The notes under the pieces were generated by a model, which made no database searches, was not told where the DNA came from, and worked only from the letters and a program-made list of their open reading frames with translations. Below, in pieces: positions 48,973-59,300 of a DNA stretch of 64,000 nucleotides. The stretch is from contig NC_087069.1 of assembly GCF_963678635.1 (NCBI RefSeq), forward strand, positions 16,468,660-16,532,659. The letters run 5' to 3'. Source of the stretch: Symsagittifera roscoffensis. Its lineage: Eukaryota; Xenacoelomorpha; Acoela; Convolutidae. Position numbers and translations under genes: made by a program. Within the stretch, counting starts at the first letter, position 1; the number at the start of each line of letters is the position of its first letter.

Positions 48973-49178
48973 TCACCGTTAGCATTAACCCTAAAAGAAT
49001 TGTTTTCTCCCTGATTAATTATTTTCTCTCCGTATAATGAGTTCCTGCAACCAACGGATTCATTTACATTTATTGCATTATTCCTTTTCTTTAGTCTGAG
49101 GGAGTTTTTCAAGGCGATCTTTGTTTTTGTCTACTTTGGCAGGTCGTATCTTTGACACTAGAGGCGATAAGATGTCAC

Positions 49179-49537
49179 CAGGGGCGAATTAGAGGGGGGT
49201 GGCGTGGGTGCGGACGCCTCTCCACCCCTTAAGGATTCGACCCCCTGCCGACTCAAAAGGTCCAATGTTGTGACGTACCCTAAAAATTTTCTTTGGCGCC
49301 AATATATATTAATTTTGAGGGGGGGGGGGGGGGAGCGTGCCAAAAAACGCAACTTTTTGGCCAAAATTTTCCAAAAAAAGCCTAAAAACGCATTTTTTGG
49401 CCTGTTTTTTTTTCAAATTTTATCTGTGGCGCAAAAAATTTGGCCAAAACAGGGCCGGTTTGGTGCTTTGGCAGAGCTCGATTTTTTTTTTTGAAAATCC
49501 CCCCCCCCCCCGAGAGAAAATCCTAGATCCGCGCCTG
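49179..49537. mobile_element. hAT-type MITE inside repeat R, copy 1
   Basis: The ends are imperfect inverted repeats (left CAGGGGCGAATTAGAGG, right end ATCCTAGATCCGCGCCTG). The element is bordered by the 8-bp direct repeat GATGTCAC at 49171-49178 and 49538-49545, the target-duplication length of hAT elements. The interior has G runs, C runs and TTTTGGCC words. The 96-codon frame across it (49204-49494) is not a gene. Confidence 0.8.
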
Positions 49538-49854
49538 GATGTCACTCCAAGCAAAAGTTTAAGCGCTAATTCTTTTAGTTGTTGCTATGTTGTTGCCGAT
49601 GTATAGACTCGAAGGTTTTAGAAGGTCCATTGGATGACTTTTAAATATATTGATTAGCTTGAGATGATTTAAAAAAGTATACATGTTGTCATCGAGAGGT
49701 TCCATGCTTCCAGTAGGTCGATTTTTGCTGATGTTAAAACATTCTCTGCAAAGCAGGTTTTCGCATGATGAAAAAGAAAATCACCAGCCCTTTTCTGCTT
49801 TTGTTGTGCTACATTATCTCGTTAGGTCCGTAAAAGCCCTTAAAAAGCGTCTGT

Positions 49855-49858
49855 AGTC

Positions 49859-49912
<54 letters not shown>
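49855..49912. repeat. CT dinucleotide microsatellite
   Basis: About 28 CT units with few interruptions lie inside repeat R. The R copy at 53.7 kb has a shorter version of the same microsatellite, and the inverted arm at 54.9 kb has the GA complement. Confidence 0.85.
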
Positions 49913-49956
49913 AGCTTTCAATTCAGGAGATCTTTCAAAAAGATATTCTCTGGTCC

Positions 49957-50250
49957 TGTGGTACCGCAACTGCTACTGCATTTGCAGTAACCATATTGTG
50001 GCCTTGGATCAGTTGTTCATATTGTTATTTATAAATTATAATATCTTATTATGAAAATCAAGGTCAATAAAGCGTGATCTTTATTGAGAGAAAAAAGAGA
50101 GATTGACTCTCAGATCTGTGGCTCGGTGCACAGTCGAACTCAGATAACAAAACTATTTAAAAAAAACAATACGGTTTCAACCAGTAAATTTACTCTTAGA
50201 AACCAAGTCTATTTTCATTATAAACCTCAGAGGTTCTGTTAGTTATCACA
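49957..50250 (+). repeat. 5' LTR of a Ty3/gypsy element
   Basis: The left edge is where repeat R is interrupted (TGTGGTACC, 49957). The right edge is CA at 49249+1000, i.e. 50249-50250, directly before a primer-binding site. Inside are a TATAAATTATA stretch (about 50030) and AATAAA (about 50067), which suit promoter and poly(A) signal. Length is about 294 bp. The exact first base is uncertain by 2-3 bases because TG occurs twice. No 3' LTR was found because the element is cut off in pol. Confidence 0.65.
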
Positions 50251-51327
50251 TGGCGCAGCCAGCAGGATCCGGTTTTACAGCTCAAGACAATAGGACAGAT
50301 ATGGGCATCCCAGTATTCTGGGCCTCTGCAAATTCAGATCCACCCTGGAATTTCGAAACATGGTTTGATCAGTTCCTATTAGCTGTTACGGTCAAAGAGA
50401 ATGTGGATCCAGAATTAATGTTAGAAGAACCCAAAGTTGTCCTGGAAGAACCTCTACCAGTTCCTGAACCACCAGTGCCGAACGAGGATGCGCCTGCAGT
50501 AGCAGAGAGAGAAGCCCGGAACAGATTGGCACGGGATAGAGTGGTTCTAGAAAACGAAGAGCGGGCCTAAATTGGGACACAACTTATTTTATCATGAGCT
50601 TGGAAAACGTTTGACATCAAGATTATTTCTCGCTTTGGGCGCAGAAGGGAAGAAAAAGCTTATTCAAAAGAATCCTCACACGGAGATATCAAAACTGAAT
50701 TTTTGGGACATAGTGCGTTGAGCCAAAATCTCATTTGAAAAGACGAAATGTATTATTTATGAGAGATATAAATTGTTCACACGATCTCATGAAACGAATG
50801 AAACTCTCGAATCCTTTCATGCGGCATTGACTGCACAAGCAGCAAAGGCGGAGTTGGGAGGAATGGAAGAAGAGTTGGTGAGAGATTTATTTATTTCCCA
50901 GATGAGAAATGTTGTTCTTCAAGACACATTAACTTTTGAAACATTTTCTCCCGAAGAAGTTCTAAAGCGCGCAATAAAATTCGAACAAAGTAAACAAACT
51001 ACTCAAGCATTTCAAAAGTATTCAACGAGTACTACCAACTCAGGATGGTTTTTGAACTCACAAATGAAAATAAATCAAGAACCGGTTATGACATTTGGAA
51101 ACAAGAACTCTAAACGACAAGGTCAAAATCAGAATAGAAGAAAGCAGTACGAAAACAAGAATACTCAAAGATCTACAGGAGATCAAAAACAATGCACGAG
51201 ATGTGGTAGAGTGTTTGGAGAAGGCCATTTGAAAAATTGCCCGGCAATGGGTAAATCGTGTAAGAACTGTAACAAACCCAATCATTTTGCAAAATCTGCA
51301 GATCACAGCAAGTTAACGAAATCGTAA
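50250..51327 (+). pseudogene. gag: Ty3/gypsy gag, broken
   Basis: The first frame (50250-50570) gives the N-terminal gag with PWNFETWFDQF and a Pro/Glu-rich linker. It stops at 50568-50570. A second frame (50773-51327) continues the capsid region (ETLESFHAALTAQAAKAEL) and ends in a nucleocapsid region with CTRCGRVFGEGHLKNCPA and CKNCNKPNHFAKSA. These are two zinc-knuckle-like modules of the type in animal gypsy gags. In the second the usual last Cys after FAK is not present (SADHS), so zinc binding there is probably lost. Between the frames, about 200 bases are read only with shifts and a stop. Gag would form the intracellular particle that packages element RNA. Confidence 0.8.
50251..50268 (+). 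promoter_or_regulatory. tRNA primer-binding site of the gypsy element
   Basis: TGGCGCAGCCAGCAGGAT begins with TGG, complementary to the CCA end of a tRNA, and fits the 3' end of a tRNA(Ser)-like molecule. It immediately follows the CA end of the LTR. The A of the LTR end plus the TG of the site forms the ATG that opens the gag frame. Confidence 0.7.
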
Positions 51328-52866
51328 ATGAAGATTCTAGTTCGGAAGAGGAATGCAATTTAATACAAAATTTTGATTCTTGCGACGAATTTGAAATAAT
51401 GGCTGAAGAGGATGTTTTCACTTCCATTAAAAAAATTGAAAAATACATCAACAAACAAGTATTAGCGAATGTGTCCGAAGAGAAAAACAATGAGAAAAAA
51501 AGTGCTGACGGAAAAACTTGACAATATTGAGAAAATCGAGATTCGAAGGAATCCATAATCTTATCAAGTTAAAGCATTGAAGGCTTTAGTGAAAATTGAT
51601 AGTCTTATTTTGAATATGACTATAGACACGGGTAGTCCAGTATCACTTCTGATTTGGGCGACAACAAAATAAATTCTGGAAGGACCTACGAATTCAAAAT
51701 TTATTCCAGCAGAGAAGCTGAACCGGTCAGAGAAGCAGTTTGTGTATTACAATAAACGACCTATTTTGATATTAGGAGCGCTGAAAGCGAATCTGCGTTC
51801 GGCGGGCTGAGAAGGGTTGGGAGCCATGCTGCTAGTCACAGAAAGACGTATGCGATGTATACTAGGTCTGGATCTTCAAAGTAAACTGGGAATTCAGACC
51901 ACTCAAAAATCAGCTCCAACCTGAAGATCCAGGTTTGACGTGCTACTGTGCGATCAGTCAGAAGGTTGGAAGCAAAAATTTTATAATAAATTTAAAAATC
52001 TTTTTGATAGACAAGGGGAGTCAAAGAATCATACTATGAATACAAAATTTAAATATCCTTTATGTCCGATCAAAGAAAAAGGTAGGACAATCCCTATACA
52101 CATTCAGGATAAAGTACAAGCAGAGTTAGATAAACTACTTGCAGAAGGACACATTGAAAAATTGGATAAGTGCACAAGCGATTGTTTTATTGCTCCAATT
52201 GTTATCACAGTTAAGAAAGACAACTCTATTAAGTTAGCCTTGGACGCAAAACCTATCAATAGACAACTGTATAAAAATAAATATCAGATGCCAAACGTGG
52301 ATGAATTGATAGATGGTGTTAGCCAAATAATCACGGCAACATCAGAAGGCTCACTGTATTTCATTGTGTTGGATATAGAGTATGCCTACAGTCAAATAAG
52401 ACTAACTGCGGAAACAGCAAAACAATGCAATTTTAACATCGTAGGAGGCCAAGCATCGGGAACATATAGATTTCTGACAGGTTTCTACGGGCTGGCAGAC
52501 ATGCCCGCTGAATTCCAGAAAGCGATGGATAGAACACTGAATTACTCCAAAAATGCCTTTTGCTTCCTGGATGATATTTTAATCGTCTCAAAGGGGGACG
52601 CTAGGGATCATGATAAAATGGTCCGTGATGTGTTGCAAAAGTTGGATAACAAAAATCTTGCATTAAAAAGTACCAAAATGTGAATTTTTTCAGCCCTCAG
52701 TAAATTGGTTAGGCCATAATTTGTCGGCAGAAGGTCTCATACCGAAAATTACAAAAACTGAGGCTATTGCAAATCTCCAACCCCCCAAGTCACTAAAACA
52801 ACTTAGATCGTTCATGGGTAGTATTAATTATATATCTAAATTCATTCCAAATTATTCTAAATTCAT
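51328..52866 (+). pseudogene. pol: Ty3/gypsy pol: protease and reverse transcriptase, broken and truncated
   Basis: A retropepsin motif IDTGSPVSLL is visible near 51613-51642, with in-frame stops after it (51670, 51808 and others). The reverse transcriptase is open from 51940 to 52683. It has VKKDNSIKLALDAKPIN, the first catalytic Asp in LDIEYAYSQIRL, the FYGLADMPAEFQKAMD region and FLDDILIVSKG with the paired Asp. One extra A near 52677 throws the frame. After it the downstream RT sequence (NWLGHNLSAEGLIPK, SLKQLRSFMGSINYISKF) continues to about 52860. There the element is cut off and repeat R copy 2 begins, so RNase H, integrase and the 3' LTR are absent. Confidence 0.88.
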
Positions 52867-53793
52867 TCACCGTTAGCATTAGCCCTAACAGAATTGTTTT
52901 CTCCCTGATTAATTATTTTCTCTCCGTGAAATGAGTTCCTGCAATCAACGGATTCATTTACATATATTGTGTTATTCCTTTTCTTTAGTCTGAGGGAGTT
53001 TTTCAAGGTGATCTTTGTTTTTGTCTACTTTGGCAGGTCGTATCTTTGACACTAGAGGCGATAAGAGGTCACCAGGGGCGAATTAGAGGGTGGGGGGTGG
53101 CGTGGGTGCGACGCCTCTTCACCCTTTAGGGTATCGACCCCCTGCCCACTCAAAAGGTCCAATTTTGTGACGTACCCTAAAAAGTTTCTTTGGCGCCACT
53201 ATATACTAATTTTGCGGGGGGATTTGGGGGGGAGGGGGGGAGGCGAGCGCGCGCTGAAAAACGCAATTTTTTGGCCAAAATTTTCCAAAAAAAAAGAGCT
53301 TAAAAACGCATTTATTGGATCAATTTAGTCGACCTAAAAAAATTTTTGTTAAAATTTTCGAATTTTTTGAATATCCACCCCCCACCCCCCTGAGAGAAAA
53401 TCCTAAGCCCGCGCCTGGATGTCACTCCATGCAAAAGTTTCCGCGCTAATTTTTTTAGTTGTTGCTATGTTGTTGCCGATGTTTAGACTCGAAGGTTTTG
53501 GAAGGTGCATTGGATGACTTTTAAAAACATTGATTACCTTGAGATGATTTAAAAAAATATACATGTTGTCATCGAGAAGGTCGATTTTTGCTGGTGTTAA
53601 AACTTTCTCTGCGAAGCAGGTTTTCGCATGACGAAAAAGAAAATCACCAGCCCTTTTCTGCTTTTTTTGTGCTACATTATCTCATTAGATCCGTAAACGC
53701 CCTTAAAAAGCGTCTGTAGTCTCTCTCTCTCTCTCTCCTTCTCTTAGCCTTCGACTCAGGAGATCTTTCAAAAAGATATTCTGGGGTCCTGTG
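52867..53793. repeat. Repeat R, copy 2
   Basis: Same orientation and order of words as 48973-49956, with small indels. It starts exactly where the truncated gypsy pol ends. Beyond GGTCCTGTG (53785-53793) it continues into AAGGATTATGTTAAAGCC, which also occurs inverted near 54810-54835. So the full R is longer than the part left in copy 1. Confidence 0.75.
53073..53417. mobile_element. hAT-type MITE inside repeat R, copy 2
   Basis: It has the same ends and the same place in R as the MITE at 49179-49537. The bordering 8-mers are GAGGTCAC (53065-53072) and GATGTCAC (53418-53425), one mismatch apart. The shared position shows that the MITE was already in R before R was duplicated. Confidence 0.78.
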
Positions 53794-54908
53794 AAGGATT
53801 ATGTTAAAGCCCCCCAGATTTAACCAAAAGGAAAACCCAAAACACAGCCCTCGTTTGCTTTTACTTGAGCAATCGTTTGCACCATGCTCCCAAGTGCGAA
53901 TATAGGACTGTCATTGTTTAGTGTTTTCAGCTTTCAGCTTCGTTGAAACTTTTTGTCTCCTTTAGGTTGTTTTTCTCCTCGTATATGCTTCAAGGGTTTT
54001 GTATCTGTACCTGTTTTCATTGGTCGTCCGCGATGTGGTTCTTCTTCGCTGCCTGTTCGAGTATCGAGTAGCTACTTAATTACAAGATGGTTATAAGCAT
54101 AAAATAAAAATAGTTGACATTGATAAAAACCTTATTATCCATTCAAAATGGAGAAATGAAAAATAGGCGCGACAGACAGACTTTATCACATATGTGACAG
54201 GTAACTAATTAGTTCACAGAGTAAAAAAGTTCTACCATACTTGACTGTGAGGAGATTTTGAGTAGCATTTTTATACGCTGCCAATTTTGGTCATATTAAA
54301 AGACAAAATAGGGGCTCTTTTCCAATTCCCCTTTTAGTTTTTGTCTGAATTCTATTTGATTTGACTTTTAATGGCCCGGGTTGACCAAAACTTCTGATCA
54401 TACAATTTCCATATATGAGAAACTATAATCATACAATTTCATACAATTCCATGCGTACAGAAAACTGTATGAAAACTCTATGATAAGCACTTTCCATATT
54501 TGAAATTTGTATGATAGGTGCTTTTTTGGGTTTTCCTTTTGTAACTAAGTAGCTACTCGATACTCGAACAGGCGGCGGAGAAGAACCACAGCGCGGACGA
54601 TCAATGAAAACAGGTACAGATACAAAACCCTTGAAGCATATACGAGGAGAAAAACAACCTAGAGGAGACAAACGAAGCTGAAAGCTGAAAACTTTAAATA
54701 ATGACAGTCCTATATTCGCACTTGGGAGCATGGTGCAAACGATTGCTCATGTAAAAGCAAACGAGGGATGTGTTTTTGGTTTTCTTTTTGGTTAAATCTG
54801 GGGGGCTTTAACATAATCCTCCACAAGACCCGAGAATACCTTTGCGAAAGATCTCCTGAGTCGAAGACTAAGAGAAAGAAAGAGAGAGAGAGAGAGAGAC
54901 TACAGACG
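53711..54908. repeat. Large inverted repeat, arms about 370 bp, spacer about 450 bp
   Basis: The left arm (53711-54085) and right arm (54539-54908) are diverged reverse complements from CGTCTGTAGTC / GACTACAGACG outside to CGAGTAGCTACTTA / TAAGTAGCTACTCG inside. Between the two ends are the CT/GA microsatellite, AGGAGATCTTTC, TTAAAGCCCCCCAGATT, GCACCATGCTCCCAAGTGCG and CCTGTTTTCATTG. The left arm overlaps the right end of repeat R. The spacer holds a copy of the GGTTGACC-type dispersed repeat. It is a foldback structure or an inverted second R fragment. The open frames across it are not genes. Confidence 0.75.
54377..54510. repeat. Dispersed repeat with GGTTGACC start (copy 2 of 3)
   Basis: It starts GGGTTGACCAAAACTTCTG, followed by CATACAATTTCCATATATGA, GTACAGAAAACTGTATG and TTTCCATATTTG. 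Related to 35756-35890 and 59690-59830. Here it lies in the spacer of the large inverted repeat. Confidence 0.5.
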
Positions 54909-56316
54909 ATTTTGAATGGATTTTATGGACCTAATAATAAAAAAGGACAAAAAGGACAAAAGTTTAAAATAGTCATCATTGAAAAGATTTGCCAAAAATT
55001 AAAAGTTTGTTTCTATTGTTATATCATTTGTGAAAGACAGCTCAAAGACAATTCACGTCGTTTTCTATGCATTGTGAATGCAAGGCCGTCCAGCCTTTGT
55101 TGCTTTGAGTAACCAAGGTCTTTGTCACTTGTGTTTGGTTGAAAACACATTTATCACTGATATAGATAAATCGACCTAGGCGAACCTTTAATTTACTTGG
55201 CTGAAATTTTCTTTGATCGCTTGATTTTCCAAAAAGGACAAAACTTCGCGTCCTTACCGCATTTGCATTCCACGAACAAAACAGAGTTTCTGGTTTTAAT
55301 CCATTATAATAATTTTTTTTTTTCACTTTTGTGACACTGACGAGGAACCTTAATTATATTCGACTTTTTTTGCTGGTTCAAGTGATTCAATTTGATCTTA
55401 GGTTTATAATTGGAGTCGGCTGTAAACTCGCTTTCCATATTTCTCGCATTACTGATTTGATAAAAGCAGAAGTTGTCGCAAAATTTTGCACGATGCGAAA
55501 CAAAAAAAATGGAAAAAAATCCATTTCAATTTGATTTTCTACTAATTATATAATCCATTAAAATGTATTACAAATGATTATAATGCATTACATTTTTACC
55601 AGAAAAAAAGGATATAAATTCATTTTTATTCTATTTTTTTGTCAGAGCGTATTAGGGGAATTGATTATTGTGACATTATTTTAGACCACGAAAATCCATT
55701 ATAATCGATTTTTTTTTTTCACTTTTCTTCAATTCGGGATCAAAAAATCTGACAAAAATATGGTTTTCCAGTAAATTGAGCGAGCTTAAGAAACTAAATT
55801 TGTCGGCTTCAAAATACTATTCCATCTGTGTGAATCACTTTCGTTGCTCAACCTTAACAAAGAAAGAATAAACTTGTAGCTTTAAAAAAAAAAAAAATCT
55901 TCTGTTCTAACTCTGAAAGTCGATTGCGTTTATTTTAGGCGCCCTTTCACAAAATCATCAGATGATTTTGCCAGAAGACACTCCCACATATACAGCATTG
56001 TTTAAAACTTTTGCCATACAAGGACTCGATATCTGTGGAGCTGCCTTTTAATACCCGTAAATAAGCCAGACAGTAACTCTGCATGAAGAATGGTTAGAGT
56101 AAATAAGTCCTGTTTAAATAGCGCCATCTGAGTATAAAAGTCTAGATGAGCAAAACGGACCAATTATTTCACTCGCAATTCTCAAGATGATTCTGTCTCC
56201 AATTTAAGAAAACTGGTATCATCCATTTTGAGTAGTGTGAAAAATAATTTAAAAATAAGCTGAATTGATTAGTTTAGAACTCATTTCTCTAACAACTATA
56301 TTTAAAAGAGTTTGCT
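54909..56316. other. Spacer and probable 3' flank of MARC
   Basis: No gene was supported. A minus frame at 55042-55326 (94 codons) looks moderately protein-like but has no motif. AATCCATTATAATCGATT near 55690 resembles words near 47480 and 63910 and may mark a small repeat family. No clear poly(A) signal for MARC was found within the first 150 bases after its stop. Confidence 0.4.
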
Positions 56317-59300
56317 CTAGTCCATTGCTCTGAATTTTTCTTCCACTGCGTAAACTGACATCCCAACCCAGACACGACCAGGAGTTGACACATGCAGCAG
56401 AGATCCAAAAATCGGGCTGTTGAATGCTGGAATCATTCTGTACGTTCTGAAGCATGGAAAAAAATTAAATTTTTCTTTCTTTTGGAAAAAAATACCTGAT
56501 TTGTTTTCAGAAACAATCGGCCTGTTGCCGACGAGTTCACATTACGGAACCCGAAAGCGATGCCGCATTTGCCTCAGAGTCCGAAGCGGCTCCTCGTCCT
56601 TGCGATGTGTCCCGGTCTTCGGGTCGACCTTGACAACTGCACAGCGATGACATGGCCTGACCCTTTCCAAGGTCACTTCATCCCCTAATGCAACTTGACC
56701 CCAAACGTCTTCGGAAAAAGCCAACGATTCGTTCTCGGTTTTGACTATTAAGTTCGCCTTCCACGAGTCGATTGACATCTGCGGTCGGTTTTTGAGTCGG
56801 AGTTTGGAGTTGATGTCGTCGTGGGAAGCCGTAGTGGTGAGCATGACAGGGGTGCTGTCACTGTAGATCACTCGCATGTCGGGAGGCGAGTACTTGCCAA
56901 TTTTGGGATCTGCAAGAAAAAAATAACAATTTTTTTTAACATTTCAGTTTTTTGTTTAAATTAACACTTTATTTATAATAATTAATATTGCGTCCATATT
57001 TTGAGGGGTGTACCCAATGAATACCTGATGAGTATCAAATCTCCAGTCGGAAGATTCAAAAGCTTCGACAAAATTGAATGTTGCAGCGATAGTTTATTTT
57101 GAAGCAGAGTTGAATAATCTTTTAGTAGATTCAAAACTCGAGTTTATTGAATTCTCTTTAGGCTTTACCGAACCTCAAAACCTATCAATAATAAGCATAT
57201 CTCGCCTTTAGATGGATCCCTAGTGCAGACTGACTCCTTCGTGTTGTCCATGGCACACACTAGATAGACATCCTCCCTCTGCAAGTATGACTGGAACCAC
57301 CTGTTCACACTCTCTTCACACTTGATGCCCACAGAGGGGGACGAATAGAGTTCAAGGTCAACTTTCTCACTAAAAATAACAAAATGTGATTTCAATAAAA
57401 TTCAGAGTTTTCCTTGAAACTTACAATAAAATTGCTCTTTAAAATTTTAACCGCCAATTTGACTAAAATTTTAACCGAATCGCGAGTATCAATTTGTCAA
57501 GAGAAACGGAAGCTTTGAAAACAGAAGCTACTGATTGGCAATGAAGAGAATGTTCCCACGGCAAATTTGACATCCTACGTGAAACGTGAAATTGGCGCTC
57601 GTTGGAAAGCTGTTTGACAATCTCTTTTTGACATTCTTTGTTTCAAAAACTAATCAAGGTGTGTTTGCTGAAAGTTTTCGTGGAGTTAAATCATCAGAAT
57701 TCCAAAATTATAATTATAATAGATTGTTTCCAAACGATATCTAAGTGCAGGGTTATCTAGATAAACTTACAAATGAAAAAAACTTAATCGTAGAACACCA
57801 TTAGGCAAGCACGCGGCTCGTGTTTAGGTGTCTCATAAAGTAATAATTACGCTTAAAACGAAACTTGAAAACATCAATCCAAACATAAATCAGTCCTCAC
57901 TTGGTGTGTTTCGGGAAGTGCACAACAATGTCGTCCATGTCAGGTGCCGACAGAGTGACACTGGAGAATGACTCATCGGTGGGGGTGACGTCAATCAGGA
58001 CTAGTTTAGGAATTGACCTCATAGTCACAAATTCAAACTTGCCCCTCTTGTTACTATTAGAACCCAACACGAAACACCTATAATGAAAACACGTAGTTTT
58101 TTATGCTACTCTCTTTTCAGAATCCCGGACCGTCTCGCCCAACAAACATCTTGTTGTAAGAGAATTGAAAAAAAATACTGGAACAAAAATGTGATGTTTT
58201 TTGATTTTTGTTTTTGCTTTTGGCTTAATGTGATATGAATAACTGCAACCGCATGGGAAATTTTTGCGTGGGACTGAATAACTGCAACCGCATGCAAAAT
58301 TATTGCATGGGAAATTTCCGCATGGGACAAGTTTTTGCATGGGAAATTTTTGCATGGGACTCATGGGAAATTTTTGCAAAAAAAAACGATTTTTTTTATC
58401 TCATAAGTTCTTTCGACGATCAAAGTAAACGATTAAACGCACAAACTAATAAGCAGCTATAGGGCTGCAATTGTGTTATCATTTCAAACCCCGTTTAGAT
58501 TTTCTCATTCAAAAATTTTTCATCAAACTTTTTATTGACAGCTATGCATGCTAATCATTTTCGTAGTTTCCTTCGTATCTTTTCGAGTTTTTTGACCTTT
58601 AAATTTGACCTCGAATTTCACCTGTCATACAGATCGCCACATTTCAACCCAGCTGGGGTTATCATGACATCAGTGCAGGCAGTGTCTGTTTCGGGGTCTC
58701 CTGAGGGTGACTGGCCCCCCACCTGGAAACCCTTGAGACCTTTGATTGGGTAGATTGAGATGCGATCAACTGTGCCAACATACTTCCAAGAATCCTTAAC
58801 TTTCTTCTGTAGATCTGAATAAGAAAGACAGAAGCCGTCAATACTTTGTCAAAATTATAGGGCCAAAAAAATGGTGGTGAAAGAGTTTATGTTGATTATT
58901 CAGTTTCTAACTATTTTTCGTACCATTGTACCATTTTGCTCAGGGGTTGCATAGAATGCTTTTTCAAAGTGTTATTATGTGATTAAATACTTTGAAATGT
59001 TCAACTAAAATAAATCAAGAATCGGTGAGCGTGAGATTCGAATGCTCGAAGCCGCCAATAAAATCTAGGGGTTAAAATACAATAGGTAGAAAACTATCTG
59101 AGATAAAATTATGACAAAAAATGAGCAGAAAAGCATTTGTGCCCAATATCTTGTTTTTGAAACAAAAAAACTAGATATCGTAGAAGGAAAATAAAATTGG
59201 TTTTCAAGTTAAGCCGATGGTTTGTAAATAATTACCTCATTTCAGACTTCAGTGATCCACATGAGGCCATATGCCCGATTATCAAATACCGGCCAGAAAA

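Larger units (their letters stand above)
48973..49956. repeat. Repeat R, copy 1
   Basis: About 985 bp match 52867-53793 in the same orientation, starting TCACCGTTAGCATTA and running through TTTTCTCCCTGATTAATTATT, GCAGGTCGTATCTTTGAC, a nested MITE, GTTGCTATGTTGTTGCCGATGT, a CT microsatellite and AGATCTTTCAAAAAGATATTC. The right end breaks at GGTCC/TGTGG, where the LTR of a gypsy element begins. No coding function was recognised. Confidence 0.75.

Noticed and set aside
49204-49494. 96-codon ORF as a gene
   Set aside because: It lies wholly inside the hAT-type MITE and runs through its G and T runs.
48973-53793. The two R copies as the LTRs of the gypsy element
   Set aside because: A primer-binding site follows 50250, not 49956. 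R copy 1 ends where a separate 294-bp LTR starts, and R contains a MITE and microsatellite unlike an LTR end.
57901-58083. 60-codon plus ORF
   Set aside because: It is the antisense shadow of MARC exon 3, which has matching splice sites and family residues on the minus strand.
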